Virus record (IMG/VR): IMGVR_UViG_3300021168_000081
Coordinates: 1-25,077 of that record
Reading direction: 5' to 3' (one strand)
Length of the DNA stretch: 25,077 bases
Origin: a virus
In this document: positions 1 through 7,738 of the stretch, in pieces
Layout of the letters: the number at the start of each line of letters is the position of its first letter
Numbering within the stretch: position 1 is the stretch's first letter
Notes under the pieces: generated by a model
The model's input: only the letters and a program-made list of their open reading frames with translations
Told to the model about the DNA's origin: nothing
Databases searched by the model: none
Translations under genes and position numbers: made by a program

Positions 1-32
1 GTTTTACGATTATGTATCGCGTCCAAATACAT
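1..32 (-). CDS. Start of an unidentified gene that runs off the left edge
   Basis: An ATG at 32-30 overlaps the stop codon of the preceding gene in a TAATG arrangement. A good ribosome binding site (GGGAGA) lies about 8 bases upstream. Ten codons are visible (MYLDAIHNRK) before the window ends. The coupling and the ribosome site make a real gene likely. The product cannot be assigned from ten residues; in T4-like phages a replication gene would be plausible here, but that is only a guess. Confidence 0.55.
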   Translation of the reverse strand, partial: MYLDAIHNRK

Positions 33-319
33 TATACTGTTCTCCCTACAGTCACTAAGATATTTTCTAGCGTCAAATGATCTTCATCTAGTTCAGTAAA
101 TTTACCTTTTTGTGCTGTTTTGATTGCTTTTTTAAGAATTGATGGTTTAATTTCCAATTCTTCTGCGATAGATTTGATTGTGTCGTTTAATCCGCCCTTC
201 AAATCTTCGATTTCTTTCTCAACTTCAATTCCGTCTGAGATTACAGAAATCAGTTTGTTGCGTTGCTCCGAAGTGAAAGTCCTTTCATGCGCCGGAACAA
301 ATTTTTTATTGTCACTCAT
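32..319 (-). CDS. Small helical phage protein, possibly DsbA-like
   Basis: A 95-residue charged, mostly helical protein with no membrane segment. ATG at 319 follows a strong AGGAGAG ribosome site. The middle (about residues 45-75, with AEELEIKPSILKKAIKTA) recalls the small dsDNA-binding late-transcription protein DsbA of T4-like phages, where a short helical core is followed by a basic helix. That link is a recollection of family style, not an alignment, so it stays tentative. The gene ends in a TAATG overlap with the next gene and lies 2 bases after the 81-residue gene upstream, so the three probably share the promoter at 587-615. If it is DsbA-like, it would bind DNA and assist late transcription. 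Confidence 0.6.
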   Translation of the reverse strand: MSDNKKFVPAHERTFTSEQRNKLISVISDGIEVEKEIEDLKGGLNDTIKSIAEELEIKPSILKKAIKTAQKGKFTELDEDHLTLENILVTVGRTV

Positions 320-321
320 TT

Positions 322-567
322 TTACTCTCCTAATTTTCCTTTGAATAGATCATCAACTGATCTACTAGCATCTATGCTAGATAATACTGTTTCTGCAATG
401 TCTTTTCCTGCATAGCAGATTTTTGTCACAAGATTACATGTATTTGCATGCCATTCTTGATTGTCCATATGAGAAATAATTTCTTCTGGATTTTCCCGAA
501 GCTCTGTGTGAATGTTTTCTAGAATGGTTAATGCTTCTATCAATGCTTCTTGTAGTTTAGTTTTCAT
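322..567 (-). CDS. Small phage protein of unknown function
   Basis: 81 residues, acidic and helix-rich, with a cysteine in NTCNLV and another in KICYAG. No family recognised. The frame stays open to 615, but the ATG at 567 is preferred. It sits 6 bases after a TGAGG ribosome site, while the longer start would lie on top of the promoter -10/-35 at 587-615. It is the first gene behind that promoter and probably belongs to an early or middle unit with the DsbA-like gene. Function unknown. Confidence 0.65.
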   Translation of the reverse strand: MKTKLQEALIEALTILENIHTELRENPEEIISHMDNQEWHANTCNLVTKICYAGKDIAETVLSSIDASRSVDDLFKGKLGE

Positions 568-586
568 AAAATGCCTCAGTTGAATG

Positions 587-615
587 ATTGTAGAGTATTG
601 TATCTTAGTAGTCAA
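587..615 (-). promoter_or_regulatory. Sigma70-type promoter (early class)
   Basis: Read on the minus strand: -35 TTGACT (615-610), 17-base spacer, -10 TACAAT (592-587), about 20 bases before the ATG at 567. It sits just after the terminator at 629-654, so it starts a new transcription unit for the genes from 567 leftward. Confidence 0.7.
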
Positions 616-628
616 TACTATTAAAAGA

Positions 629-654
629 AAAAGGCTATGTCTCCATAGCCTTTT
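629..654 (-). terminator. Rho-independent terminator
   Basis: An 11-bp perfect stem (AAAAGGCTATG / CATAGCCTTTT) with a 4-base loop. On the minus strand it is followed by TTTTTCTTTT. It lies 20 bases past the stop of the gene ending at 675 and closes the late unit 675-4320. Confidence 0.85.
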
Positions 655-674
655 ATATATTGCGATAATTTAAA

Positions 675-1691
675 TTAGTTCAAGCGGTTGATTAGGATAC
701 GCATAGATTCTGAGACAGAATATGGAGCCTTAGATTCAGATTCTTCTTCACCAGAGTCAGAGTCACCTGATCCTGAATCACTGTCAGATTCTTCCGAATC
801 ACTAGAGCCAGAATCTCCTTCCTCATTACCATAGTCAGGACTTTCATGATCTTCTTGTCCAGCTTCTGAATTAGCACCTACTTCTTGGCCACCGTCATGA
901 TTCATGCAGCAAATTTCTTCGAATTTTTCCATTGTGATAGTTTCGCCTTCACTACAACATTGAACTAGCTTTTCAGCAAGTTCGTGGAGTTCGTCATCAC
1001 CAGTTGAATCTTCTCTCGCGAATTCTAAGAACTTGATGAACGTTGGCACATCGATCTTCAATACATCTTCGTGTTCATTGCTATCATCACTAGAGCTTTC
1101 TTCATCATGCTCATGACCATTTCCCAATGGGGATTCACCACCTTCTTCACTTGATCCCATACTTGAACTTCCGCCGTCTTGGGAACCATCTTCTTCACCA
1201 CCCCAGAAATTTTCGGCAAGCATGCGATCAATTGCAGTTTCTAGATCAAATGATTCTTTAACTACCTTCGCTTTCTTAGCTGGTTTGTTTTCTTTTGATT
1301 CAGCTTTACCCCAATCATTCTTTGCACGTAACGCAAATGTCAGTTCGCTGAATTTAGTTCGCAGAGCCTTAGGAACTTTCTTACCAGAATCTTCGATTGA
1401 CTTCATGCGTGCTTTGACGCTTGCAAGCTCTTTACGAATCTCAGATTTAGGTTTGCCTTTAAACATACCTTTTTTGCTGTCTGGAGTAGGCTTCATCTTG
1501 AATTCATCGATCTTCTCTTTCTCGCCCTTTGCTTTCACTTCAGCATCCTTACCACGAGGAGTAAAATTCATTTGATCTGCATCCTTTTCTAACCATGGTG
1601 CAGTTTTCTTTTCTTTTTTGTCATCCTTCTTCGTGTCTTTGCCTTCGAAAAGCTTCATTGAGCGAAGAATATCATCGTTATTATTTGCCAT
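675..1691 (-). CDS. Low-complexity acidic phage protein, possibly head-associated
   Basis: 338 residues in three parts. Residues 1-75 are very rich in Lys/Asp/Glu. About 75-165 form a basic helical part. About 165-338 form an acidic Ser/Gly/Asp/Glu region with SDS and SGD repeats, ending SESMRILINRLN. The ATG at 1691 follows an AAAGGA ribosome site and overlaps the previous stop by 11 bases. Residues 14-17 read LFEG, which fits the (L/I)xE cleavage rule of the T4 prohead protease gp21. Charged, low-complexity make-up and placement in a late unit fit a scaffold, prohead core or internal head protein, but no homology is recognised and this is inference. Confidence 0.75.
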   Translation of the reverse strand: MANNNDDILRSMKLFEGKDTKKDDKKEKKTAPWLEKDADQMNFTPRGKDAEVKAKGEKEKIDEFKMKPTPDSKKGMFKGKPKSEIRKELASVKARMKSIEDSGKKVPKALRTKFSELTFALRAKNDWGKAESKENKPAKKAKVVKESFDLETAIDRMLAENFWGGEEDGSQDGGSSSMGSSEEGGESPLGNGHEHDEESSSDDSNEHEDVLKIDVPTFIKFLEFAREDSTGDDELHELAEKLVQCCSEGETITMEKFEEICCMNHDGGQEVGANSEAGQEDHESPDYGNEEGDSGSSDSEESDSDSGSGDSDSGEEESESKAPYSVSESMRILINRLN

Positions 1692-2565
1692 TACTGGATC
1701 CTTTAAAATTTAAATATTGATTCATAAGTGATGATTCACTTACTCGTTTGCCTTTCGGCGTCTTAGATTCGAGATTTGTTTGTTGCTGTGCAAGATTTTG
1801 ACCATTGCCACCAGCCTTAAACTGTGTCCCGATATTATTTTGTGCTCCTAACGAATTCGGATTAGCACTTAATGTTGAGCTAGTTGTTGGATTATTCGGA
1901 TTCGTCGGGTTTGCAGCTTGTTGATTCTTTTGTTGCTGTTGCATTTGCTGTTGTTTTTGAGCATTAACTTTTGCCATATTGATAGCACCAGCACGTTGAG
2001 CAGTTGATCTAAACTGATTTGCTGAGTTTGGATCATCAACAACATTTCCCATGGTGTTTAAAATTGGCTGTAATACTTTTTGATCTGTGGTTGTTAATGT
2101 TGCACCAGCCTGTGCTTTATTAAGTGCATTACCTACTTGCGTTCCAGAAAAGGTTGATCCAGTAACGCCTTTCAAGTTATTGATGGCAGTAGTTTCATCA
2201 TTAGTGACAGGTTCAATTACACCCATATCTTCTTTAACCTTAGACTTCTTCATCTGCTTGCCATTTTTATCAACAGGAATCATCTTGGGATTAGTTGAAT
2301 ACTCATCCATGCGTTTGATTGGCTTTGAAGGCCCACCACTTACAACCGTAGCAATTGATCCGGCAGAACTTGCGCCTGCTGTAGCATTTTCCCAAAGGTG
2401 TTGTAGCTCAGCACTCTCTTTCAACGTATCGATATACGATTTGATCTGAGATAAGCGAGCAACTTCAGCTTCAGTAAGAGTAAATTTACCGTTTTTGATT
2501 TGTTCAACAACTGCCATAGCATCTTTAGCGATGGAATGTAGTTCTGTAATTGATTTCTTAGACAT
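1681..2565 (-). CDS. Unknown phage protein with Gln-rich linker
   Basis: 294 residues. Residues 1-60 are helical (starting MSKKSITELH). Around 65-115 is a Gly/Ser/Lys-rich stretch. About 200-265 is a Gln/Asn/Pro/Thr-rich linker with KQQQMQQQQKNQQ. The C-terminal tail contains RVSESSLMNQYLNFKG. The tail's SES motif resembles the tail of the next gene (SESMRILINR), which suggests the two products share a targeting or assembly role. No family recognised. The ATG at 2565 has only a weak ribosome site (AGG about 14 bases upstream). Probably a late, head- or structure-associated protein, by context only. Confidence 0.7.
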   Translation of the reverse strand: MSKKSITELHSIAKDAMAVVEQIKNGKFTLTEAEVARLSQIKSYIDTLKESAELQHLWENATAGASSAGSIATVVSGGPSKPIKRMDEYSTNPKMIPVDKNGKQMKKSKVKEDMGVIEPVTNDETTAINNLKGVTGSTFSGTQVGNALNKAQAGATLTTTDQKVLQPILNTMGNVVDDPNSANQFRSTAQRAGAINMAKVNAQKQQQMQQQQKNQQAANPTNPNNPTTSSTLSANPNSLGAQNNIGTQFKAGGNGQNLAQQQTNLESKTPKGKRVSESSLMNQYLNFKGSSNGK

Positions 2566-2578
2566 AATACATATTTAC

Positions 2579-2839
2579 CTATATAGTAAAGCTTGTCCCT
2601 ACTAGAACGTCATCAATTTTAATTCTACTCAAATTAAATGTTGCATTCTCGCTTAATGATTCTAATCGTAATTCATACGAACCTAACAGCAAATCTAGTT
2701 CGCATGTTTCATGTAGAACTTCATATTCATTGCTGCAAATGTATGTTTGTTCTAAAAGCATTTTGTTATTCAACCAAATGCGAAACTTTGGTTTGTTTAA
2801 ATTATTACTACTAACGATACAAGAAAAATTAATTTTCAT
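2579..2839 (-). CDS. Small beta-rich phage protein
   Basis: 86 residues, alternating hydrophobic/polar pattern of a beta sandwich (FRIWLNNKMLLEQTY, then LGSYELRLES, then IKIDDVLVG). This pattern resembles small carbohydrate-binding-like or virion-decoration proteins seen in T4-superfamily phages, but no named family can be given. The ATG at 2839 overlaps the end of the nucleotidyltransferase gene by 11 bases, suggesting translational coupling. No obvious ribosome site is present. Part of the late unit starting at the promoter at 3726-3733. Confidence 0.6.
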   Translation of the reverse strand: MKINFSCIVSSNNLNKPKFRIWLNNKMLLEQTYICSNEYEVLHETCELDLLLGSYELRLESLSENATFNLSRIKIDDVLVGTSFTI

Positions 2840-3704
2840 TTTTAGAAAATTGTTGGCTTTTATATTTGACAGCGTTTCTTTTTATTGCAGCTTCTCGTTC
2901 CTTCTTCATATTTTCTCTACGTTCTGCTTCTTTGTATCTAAAATATAATGGATTTACAGGAACATCTGGTGCCTTTGTTGCCTGCGGACTTGCACCCATT
3001 GCAGCCATTGCAATAGACGCACCTGCTGCTACTTTTCTTGCATTTCGTTTAAGTCCTTCAATATCGAAACCTTCTTCCACCTGCGGAGCTAATTTGCACT
3101 GAACTAATGCAAATAGCTTAGGATCAAATCGACCATACAGTTCAGTAAAGATTTGTTTTTGTTCTTCTGCAGATGCTTCCGAAAATAATTTTCTGATTTG
3201 TGTCGCACCTAAAATCTGTTGGCCACCTAGTTCAAATTTGAAATTAGGAATTGGAACAATATATGCATGCTTGTCAAAAGTTTCTAGTTTGCCTTTATTT
3301 GCAGCATATGGTTGAAAGTAACTCGGTGATCCGTCTTTCTTAGGCTTAAAATTGAATCGTGGGTCCTCTTCCATATCCTTTTGTCCAACCGCAAAAATGA
3401 GCACTGTTGATGCTGGATCAAAGTGCTCTGTAATTTCTCTTGCCATATATGGCGATTTTGTATTTACGATATGGTTTGCGGGAATGCCAGCGAATGAAAG
3501 TAGTTCTTTCTTTTCTGCGAAATTGAAGGGCGACCGCGGAGGATCTACCTTATCGCTGGTTGCAACATATACATTATTGGCACCATACGTCTTTGCCAAA
3601 TACTTATATACATTCAAATGATTTTTAGTTGGAGGACTGAACCTACCAGGGTATATTACTAAATTTTGATGTGAAATATCTTCGAACAAATGGAAAAGAC
3701 GCAT
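2829..3704 (-). CDS. Cytidylyltransferase-like (HIGH-type) nucleotidyltransferase
   Basis: 291 residues. Residues 15-29 hold LVIYPGRFSPPTKNH, the nucleotide-binding start of the cytidylyltransferase/NMNAT superfamily, with T26 and H29 in the (H/T)xGH position. Residues 166-172 read GATQIRK, matching the second signature (ISTRKS-like). The fold transfers an NMP to a small phosphorylated substrate, as in NAD synthesis or CDP-alcohol formation; the substrate here is unknown. After about residue 205 comes an unusual tail: an Ala/Gly/Met-rich segment (about 224-242), then a very basic helix to the end. The N-terminus MRLFHLFED carries LFE, a possible prohead-protease site. A late-type promoter sits 22 bases upstream, so it is expressed with structural genes rather than with metabolism. 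Confidence 0.8.
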   Translation of the reverse strand: MRLFHLFEDISHQNLVIYPGRFSPPTKNHLNVYKYLAKTYGANNVYVATSDKVDPPRSPFNFAEKKELLSFAGIPANHIVNTKSPYMAREITEHFDPASTVLIFAVGQKDMEEDPRFNFKPKKDGSPSYFQPYAANKGKLETFDKHAYIVPIPNFKFELGGQQILGATQIRKLFSEASAEEQKQIFTELYGRFDPKLFALVQCKLAPQVEEGFDIEGLKRNARKVAAGASIAMAAMGASPQATKAPDVPVNPLYFRYKEAERRENMKKEREAAIKRNAVKYKSQQFSKNEN

Positions 3705-3725
3705 AAAAACCCTATTTCAATAGAG

Positions 3726-3733
3726 TATTTAGC
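3726..3733 (-). promoter_or_regulatory. Late-type promoter element GCTAAATA
   Basis: Matches the 3' six bases of the T4 late consensus TATAAATA. It lies 22 bases before the ATG at 3704 and is followed by AGGG as ribosome site. One of seven similar sites in the window. Confidence 0.5.
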
Positions 3734-3757
3734 GTCTTTGGGGTTTAGCTGCAAAGC

Positions 3758-4159
3758 TTAGTAATTGACTTGAACTTTGACTATATTACCACTTGAAAAA
3801 TTGCTAACTTTTATACGAAGGTAGGTAAAGTTTCCTGTAGTATTCATACTAGTGGCTATAGGGGTGGCATTAGTAGGATTTAAATTTCCCACTAACGTAC
3901 TGGAAATATCGACCCAATCTGAAGCCTGAGGATTTTGTGCTAAAGTTCCTTGGAGATTCATATCGCCTACAAATGCTTGAGTGATATTGCTAATAAACGC
4001 ACTTGCATAATATGCAACAGTTACCAATCCTGGACTATAACCATAGTATCCTGGACCATAAATCGGGTTGCTATACCATGTTGTGCTGAACCCATCATAT
4101 ACTCCACTAGGAGTTCCGAAAGATACAGTCTGAATAAGGGTAGAGGTTGGGAGACTCAT
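3758..4159 (-). CDS. Putative small virion protein, beta-rich
   Basis: 133 residues, rich in Thr/Ser/Tyr/Asn/Gly with few charged residues, the usual look of an extracellular beta protein of a virion. A Tyr/Gly/Pro patch (GPGYYGYSPG) lies near residues 36-45. The C-terminus (FTYLRIKVSNFSSGNIVKVQVNY) looks like strands of a beta sandwich. Its ATG at 4159 overlaps the stop of the 54-residue gene upstream by four bases (ATGA), so it is translationally coupled and under the late promoter at 4344-4351. No family recognised; a decoration or fibre-associated protein is a reasonable guess. Confidence 0.7.
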   Translation of the reverse strand: MSLPTSTLIQTVSFGTPSGVYDGFSTTWYSNPIYGPGYYGYSPGLVTVAYYASAFISNITQAFVGDMNLQGTLAQNPQASDWVDISSTLVGNLNPTNATPIATSMNTTGNFTYLRIKVSNFSSGNIVKVQVNY

Positions 4160-4320
4160 TCTGCTTTGATAACCTCTACCAAATGAGCATCACCAACCAA
4201 TTCTTGTGCGATTGCCTCTAGACTAGTTTCAAAATCATCTACACTAACAGAATCGTTAGAATCATTTTTAACCATTTTGCTAACAGTGATTACGTAACTT
4301 ACAGATGCGATTTGTGCCAT
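4156..4320 (-). CDS. 54-residue acidic small phage protein
   Basis: Reads MAQIASVSYVITVSKMVK, an acidic middle with two Asn-Asp-Ser repeats, then LVEVIKAE and a TGA stop. The stop overlaps the ATG of the next gene (ATGA). A late-type element lies 24 bases upstream of the ATG and an AGGA ribosome site precedes it. The overlap, ribosome site and promoter together support a real gene. Function unknown. Confidence 0.65.
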   Translation of the reverse strand: MAQIASVSYVITVSKMVKNDSNDSVSVDDFETSLEAIAQELVGDAHLVEVIKAE

Positions 4321-4343
4321 AATAAATTCCTACTTAATAGTAG

Positions 4344-4351
4344 TATTTATT
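4344..4351 (-). promoter_or_regulatory. Late-type promoter element AATAAATA
   Basis: Lies 24 bases before the ATG at 4320 and overlaps the stop codon (4352-4350) of the upstream gene. This placement lets a late unit start with no spacer after an early-class operon. Followed by CTACT-ATTA-AGTAG, a small inverted repeat. Confidence 0.55.
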
Positions 4352-4592
4352 ACATACTCTTTTCTTGACAATAGTTACAATGTTTGCAATATCTACGTTG
4401 GAAGAAATATCCTGCACTCATTTGCCATTTACCATATTCATGCCTTCCCTTTTCACATAACTCATATTGAGTTATCGTTCTAGGACCCGGTGGAAGTGGT
4501 ACCTTATCTCTAGTTGCTGCCTCTACTACTTGAGGATCATATGCAACTTCGGTATCAATAGATTTAAACCAATTCTTTATCTTTTCTAGCAT
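4350..4592 (-). CDS. Small zinc-ribbon-like protein in the chaperone operon
   Basis: 80 residues. Cys46, His51, Cys69 and Cys72 (C-x4-H-x17-C-x2-C, with YCKHC) form a likely zinc-binding site; Cys75 is an extra candidate. The N-terminal 30 residues are an amphipathic helix plus linker, followed by a Pro-rich stretch. The ATG at 4592 lies inside the end of the previous gene (29-base overlap), 9 bases after GAAGG. It is the last gene of the dnaJ-clpA unit. Function unknown; a small zinc adaptor or protein-binding module is possible, but only its position next to clpA suggests it. Confidence 0.7.
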   Translation of the reverse strand: MLEKIKNWFKSIDTEVAYDPQVVEAATRDKVPLPPGPRTITQYELCEKGRHEYGKWQMSAGYFFQRRYCKHCNYCQEKSM

Positions 4593-5451
4593 TTTTTCTA
4601 GCCTTCTTAACTCTGTTTAATTTAACTATTTGATGTTGACTTGGATCCATCAACATTTTTTCTACTTTCTTTGTCAAAGATGAATCAATTAATGCAAACA
4701 ATGCAATGTCATGCTCACTTTTAAAGTAGATATTGCTTGAACTCATACGAACGCTATCACTAACCGCAGTAGAATTAGTCCAGACATTATTAGTATACCA
4801 ACTTTTATACAAACCAGCTGCTTTATTTTTAAACCAACCAGACACTGCATACCTGTCAGGTGACAATTCTACTTGACGGACAACTTTCTCTAAGCTTGCT
4901 TTCTTAATATAGCCTGCTTGCGTTTTTGCACGATATGGCATTTTAGGTTCAGTCTTTGTGAGAATATATCCGTCTCTAATTAGCTGTTCAGCTTCATCAG
5001 AAGATGGCATAGTAATCACACTTACATATTTTGCAAGATCAGGTATTGCTGTAAGCAATGCAATTAAATCTTGCTCAGAACCCCACACCTTTCCACCATA
5101 ATATCCAAATTGAAAACTTAGTTCTGGATGAGTTTTCTTATAGTTGATGACAGAATCAACAAATCTATTTTGTTTAGCAACATAAGAGCTTTTGGTTTTT
5201 CTCCATGGGCCCCATTCTAACTGTCGGTTGTTATAAGAATTGCCCCACTTCTCAGCATAAAATTCATTTTCAAGGATAGTATTAATAATATCTGATCTAT
5301 CACTTTTTCTCTCATATAAGCAACAATATATCCAACGATCATCAAGGCGTAAAGAGGAAGTAAAACCCTTACTCAGAGTTTTACTTCCTTCGAACTTGAT
5401 TTCGTTGTTATTGGCCTTGAGGTTTGTCCAAAACAACGTATCCATTTTCAT
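4564..5451 (-). CDS. Unknown protein coupled to clpA
   Basis: 295 residues, no family recognised. The first ~60 residues look beta-rich (LRLDDRWIYCCLY). The middle, to about 190, has MPSSDEAEQLIRDGYIL and many aromatic residues. The C-terminus is strongly basic (LNRVKKARKNARKDKE). Its start overlaps the 3' end of clpA by 44 bases in another frame; ATG at 5451 is the first usable start but has no clear ribosome site, so expression probably depends on reinitiation after clpA. Such tight coupling to an unfoldase gene makes an adaptor, regulator or substrate plausible, but this is inference. A basic tail could also mean nucleic-acid binding. Confidence 0.7.
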   Translation of the reverse strand: MKMDTLFWTNLKANNNEIKFEGSKTLSKGFTSSLRLDDRWIYCCLYERKSDRSDIINTILENEFYAEKWGNSYNNRQLEWGPWRKTKSSYVAKQNRFVDSVINYKKTHPELSFQFGYYGGKVWGSEQDLIALLTAIPDLAKYVSVITMPSSDEAEQLIRDGYILTKTEPKMPYRAKTQAGYIKKASLEKVVRQVELSPDRYAVSGWFKNKAAGLYKSWYTNNVWTNSTAVSDSVRMSSSNIYFKSEHDIALFALIDSSLTKKVEKMLMDPSQHQIVKLNRVKKARKNARKDKELV

Positions 5452-7738
5452 CCAAAATTTGATTGAAACCTAAACCATCGATACTCACAGAGGAAACAAC
5501 ATCAAACTTAAATTCATCCTCACGGTAATCAACAGTCACCATACTACCTGCACCCAATTGATCGAACAGAATCTTACGACCAAGAGGCACCTTGATAAGT
5601 TCATGAATCTTGCGTTCTAGTGGACGCGCACCCATCATCGGATCAAAACCCTTGTCGATCAATACACTAACTGCTGCATCCGTCAAGCGAATCTTGATAT
5701 CCTTTTCTGCAAGAGAATTAGCAAGCACGCCAACAAACTTAGCAACGATTTCGACCATGCTTTCCTTGGAGAGCTTTTCGAATTTGCATTGTGCATCGAT
5801 ACGATTACGGAATTCTGGGCGGAAGAATTCTTTAACAGCTTTGTCATCTTCACCGGTTTTCTTAAGATCGCGACCAAAACCGATAGTATTACCTTCTGCT
5901 GCACGCGCACCCAAGTTGGACGTCATGATGATAATGCAGTTACGAGCATCCGCCTTCTTACCGCTGCTACCAGAAATGTAACCCTCATCAAGCAAATTCA
6001 ACATTACATTGAATACATCTGGGTGAGCCTTTTCGACTTCATCAAGCAAAATAATAGAATTTGGATGCTTTTCAATGTCATTGACAATCAATCCGCCAGA
6101 AACATTGCTATCTTCGAATCCGACATATCCAGGAGGAGCACCAATCAACTTAGCAACTGCATGCTTCTCTTGGTATTCAGACATATCATAGCGAAGCAAC
6201 TTCATTCCCAATGCTTGAGCAAGCGCTTTAGCTGTTTCAGTCTTACCGACACCAGTGGGGCCAGTGAACAAGAAAGAACCCATCGGCTTCGTCGGCGATT
6301 GCAAACCAGCCTTAGCAACATAAATCGCATCAAGAACAGTTTCAATTGCTTTATCTTGACCCTTAACGATAGCCTTAATTTGCGATTCAAGGTTAATAAC
6401 GCTGCTAGTGTTATTATCAGCACCAGAGATTTGTTCTACAGGAATCTTTGTTGCCTTGCTAACTTGCTTGATGATATCTTGACGAGTAACCATAAAATCA
6501 ACAGTTTCTTTGACTTTGTAAATTGCGCATGCAGCATCAATCAAATCAAGTGCCTTATCAGGCAAACGCTTATCAGCTTGATAACGGACAGACAAATCGA
6601 CTGCCGCATCAATTGCTTCTTGAGAGATTTTTCCGTTGTGGAATTCTTCGAAATTCTTACGCAAACCAGTAAGAATTTCCTTCGCCACTGCAGGTGTTGG
6701 TTCATCAACAGCAAGGCGATAGAAACGACGCATTAGCGCTGCATCCTTTTCGAAAGATTCAGTGAATTCTTTCCAAGTCGTGGATGCAATAACCTTGATT
6801 TGTCCCTTTGCAAGTGCAGGCTTAATCATGTTAGAAAAATCAACAGAGCTATTTGAACTTGCTCCTGCACCCTTCATTTGGTGCGCTTCGTCAATAAAGA
6901 GAATAACCTTACCCTTCGTCTTAAGTGCGTTAATAACATCCTTAAGTTTTTCTTCGAATTCACCACGATACTTGCTACCAGCAAGCAAAGAGCCGATATC
7001 CAGATTATACATTGTATAACCCTTCAAGTAATTGGGAACATCATTTTCAGCAAGTCGCTTTGCGAGACCTTCTGCAATTGCAGTCTTACCAGTTCCAGGA
7101 TCGCCAACAAGCAAAACATTGCTCTTAGAGCGCTTTGCCATAATATGGACAATCTCAGAAATTTCTTCTTCCCGACCGATAACAGGATCGATCTTACCTT
7201 CTTGGGCCTGTACGTTGAGGTTTTCGCAATATTCTTTCAAAATTGCGTCTGCTTTGTCCTCAGTGAGGTTTTTCTTCCCACCAGCAGTATTATTAGGTTT
7301 ATTGGTTTCCACGTATCTTCCATTAAAAAATTGGACCAGCTCGTTTTTCTCTACACCATACTTTTTAAGGAAGTATAGTGCATGACTTGCTTTTTCTTCA
7401 GTCAATGAAAGGTAGATATCAATTGTTTGGACAGTAGTGCGTCCAGAAAACAATACTTGAGTGAATGCACGATTGAATACGCGTTCAAGACTTACCGTTT
7501 TCTTCGGTGCCTTTCCGTGTTCCAATTCTAGATTCTTTTGATTTTTCAAATGCTGTTCAACGTCAGCTTTCAAGCTTTGGGTGTCAGTGCCAAATTCAGT
7601 TAGCAAAGAACCAAATTCTTGTGCAGAAACCATTGAGTGTAGCAAATGCTCTAAAGTCACGTATTCATGATTCAGTGACTTTGCGAGCGCACTAGCGTTT
7701 TCAATAATTTGTTCGATTTCTGGTGTGTATCCGATCAT
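5408..7738 (-). CDS. clpA: ClpA-type AAA+ unfoldase, phage-encoded
   Basis: 776 residues, close to E. coli ClpA (758). Residues 1-145 are a Clp N-domain. D1 AAA+ module: Walker A GDPGTGKT 212-219, pore loop KYRG 256-259, Walker B ending IDEA 282-285, sensor ASTT 318-321, Arg pair 337-338. D2: Walker A GPTGVGKT 493-500, pore loop GYVG 537-540, Walker B LLDE 564-567, RNRID 644-648, sensor-2 GARPL 703-707. Residues 619-621 are IGF, where ClpA/ClpX carry the tripeptide that docks onto ClpP. ClpB-type coiled-coil M domain is absent. All catalytic motifs are intact, so it should unfold substrates by ATP hydrolysis and feed host ClpP. No clpP or clpS is in the window. The ATG overlaps the dnaJ stop (ATGA), so both are co-translated. 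Confidence 0.95.
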   Translation of the reverse strand: MIGYTPEIEQIIENASALAKSLNHEYVTLEHLLHSMVSAQEFGSLLTEFGTDTQSLKADVEQHLKNQKNLELEHGKAPKKTVSLERVFNRAFTQVLFSGRTTVQTIDIYLSLTEEKASHALYFLKKYGVEKNELVQFFNGRYVETNKPNNTAGGKKNLTEDKADAILKEYCENLNVQAQEGKIDPVIGREEEISEIVHIMAKRSKSNVLLVGDPGTGKTAIAEGLAKRLAENDVPNYLKGYTMYNLDIGSLLAGSKYRGEFEEKLKDVINALKTKGKVILFIDEAHQMKGAGASSNSSVDFSNMIKPALAKGQIKVIASTTWKEFTESFEKDAALMRRFYRLAVDEPTPAVAKEILTGLRKNFEEFHNGKISQEAIDAAVDLSVRYQADKRLPDKALDLIDAACAIYKVKETVDFMVTRQDIIKQVSKATKIPVEQISGADNNTSSVINLESQIKAIVKGQDKAIETVLDAIYVAKAGLQSPTKPMGSFLFTGPTGVGKTETAKALAQALGMKLLRYDMSEYQEKHAVAKLIGAPPGYVGFEDSNVSGGLIVNDIEKHPNSIILLDEVEKAHPDVFNVMLNLLDEGYISGSSGKKADARNCIIIMTSNLGARAAEGNTIGFGRDLKKTGEDDKAVKEFFRPEFRNRIDAQCKFEKLSKESMVEIVAKFVGVLANSLAEKDIKIRLTDAAVSVLIDKGFDPMMGARPLERKIHELIKVPLGRKILFDQLGAGSMVTVDYREDEFKFDVVSSVSIDGLGFNQILDENGYVVLDKPQGQ

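Noticed and set aside
2572-2579. GGTAAATA on the minus strand as a late promoter for the gene at 2565
   Set aside because: It is only 7 bases from the ATG, leaving no room for a transcription start and ribosome site.
5789-6736. A 315-codon plus-strand ORF opposite clpA
   Set aside because: It mirrors a strongly conserved AAA+ coding frame, has no family motif or ribosome site, and is a product of codon use on the other strand.
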